From positions 1 through 14,765 of the forward strand of contig JAUILJ010000085.1 in assembly GCA_030433055.1 (NCBI GenBank): DNA of 14,765 nucleotides, written 5' to 3'. The position numbers were made by a program, and so were the translations under genes. Source of the DNA: Polyangia bacterium. Its GTDB lineage: Bacteria > Myxococcota_A > Polyangia > Polyangiales > Polyangiaceae. Positions within the stretch are counted from its first letter, which is position 1. Every line of letters starts with the position of its first letter. Below are positions 14,557 to 14,765 of this stretch, piece by piece. The notes below the pieces were generated by a model. That model did no database searches, was not told the origin of the DNA, and worked only from the letters and a program-made list of their open reading frames with translations.

Positions 14557-14765
14557 ACGACGATCTCGAGCGGCGCCTCGAGCTCGTCCGAGAGCTACTT
14601 GGCAAGACGTCCGAAGCCCTCGACGTCCCGCTCGGAATCGACTTCGAGCCGGTGCCCTTCAGCGAAACGCTGAGTCAGTGGCAAGCGCACGTGGCCGCGG
14701 TGGAGCGCGGGACAGCGTTCGCTCCAGCGACGCTCTACGTGAACATCCCTTTCTGCGCTCGCGTG
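14553..14765 (+). CDS. HemN/HemW-like radical-SAM protein, N-terminus only
   Basis: The first 71 codons of a gene cut by the right end. It begins MNDDLERRLELVREL and has about 60 residues before LYVNIPFCARV (61-71). In HemN/HemW-type radical-SAM proteins a YxHIPFCxxxCxxC segment carries the cluster cysteines; here C68 would be the first, and the window stops before the other two. This class includes coproporphyrinogen dehydrogenase, haem chaperones, and class C methylases or related enzymes of natural-product clusters. The position inside this locus, coupled by an ATGA overlap to the SPASM enzyme, favours a biosynthetic member over haem synthesis. The subclass cannot be settled from the fragment. 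Confidence 0.7.
   Translation, partial: MNDDLERRLELVRELLGKTSEALDVPLGIDFEPVPFSETLSQWQAHVAAVERGTAFAPATLYVNIPFCARV

Noticed and set aside
1..14765. CRISPR arrays, insertion sequences and att-like direct repeats.
   Set aside because: No regularly spaced repeats, transposase genes or terminal inverted repeats were seen; the only tandem repeat is the coding 18-bp linker repeat.

Overview
The window is very GC-rich, with many GTG starts, 4-bp stop/start overlaps (ATGA or GTGA), and several secreted or lipoprotein genes of unknown role next to metabolic genes. This fits a large-genome myxobacterium (Myxococcota, Polyangia/Sorangium-like). That assignment is an inference from gene content and style; there is no rRNA or marker gene to prove it.

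Region 1 (1-4662), envelope and housekeeping genes. A minus-strand run holds a truncated (2/2-fold) haemoglobin, translationally coupled to a secreted 3D-domain protein, followed by the first 56 codons of an unrecognised gene. A plus-strand M15-type zinc peptidase is exported and probably acts on peptidoglycan. It converges, with only 2 bp between the stops, on a lipoprotein of the Ca2+-dependent phosphoinositide phospholipase C-like family. An inositol-monophosphatase-family enzyme lies upstream of that lipoprotein on the same strand.

Region 2 (4723-8947), plus strand. It contains a multi-spanning GT-C (family 39/ArnT-like) glycosyltransferase, a lipoprotein with an ExbD/TolR-like domain, an unrecognised soluble protein, and a five-helix membrane protein. 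The membrane protein is coupled by a GTGA overlap to a short frame that looks like the broken 5' end of another membrane protein. That broken frame runs into the edge of region 3 and may mark an insertion boundary.

Region 3 (8842-14765, continuing past the window), the most unusual part. It is a divergent locus of four radical-SAM proteins. On the minus strand, a 988-residue protein appears to join three units: a radical-SAM/SPASM-like region with CxxxCxxC, an E1/ThiF-like domain resembling the cyclodehydratase partner (leader-peptide-binding) proteins of azoline RiPP pathways, and a complete flavin-dependent tryptophan-halogenase domain. It is coupled (GTGA overlap, AGGAG ribosome site) to a second radical-SAM enzyme with a roughly 185-residue extra C-terminal region. 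On the plus strand, a classical radical-SAM/SPASM enzyme is coupled (ATGA) to the start of a HemN/HemW-like radical-SAM protein, cut by the window end at its first cluster cysteine. Together these suggest a ribosomal-peptide (RiPP-like) maturation pathway that halogenates tryptophan and adds radical chemistry. No precursor peptide, transporter or protease is visible in the window, so the product is unknown.

Several genes without a Shine-Dalgarno sequence have a TAnnnT-like -10 element only 6-9 nt before the start codon, suggesting leaderless transcripts. No tRNA, rRNA, CRISPR array or insertion sequence was found.
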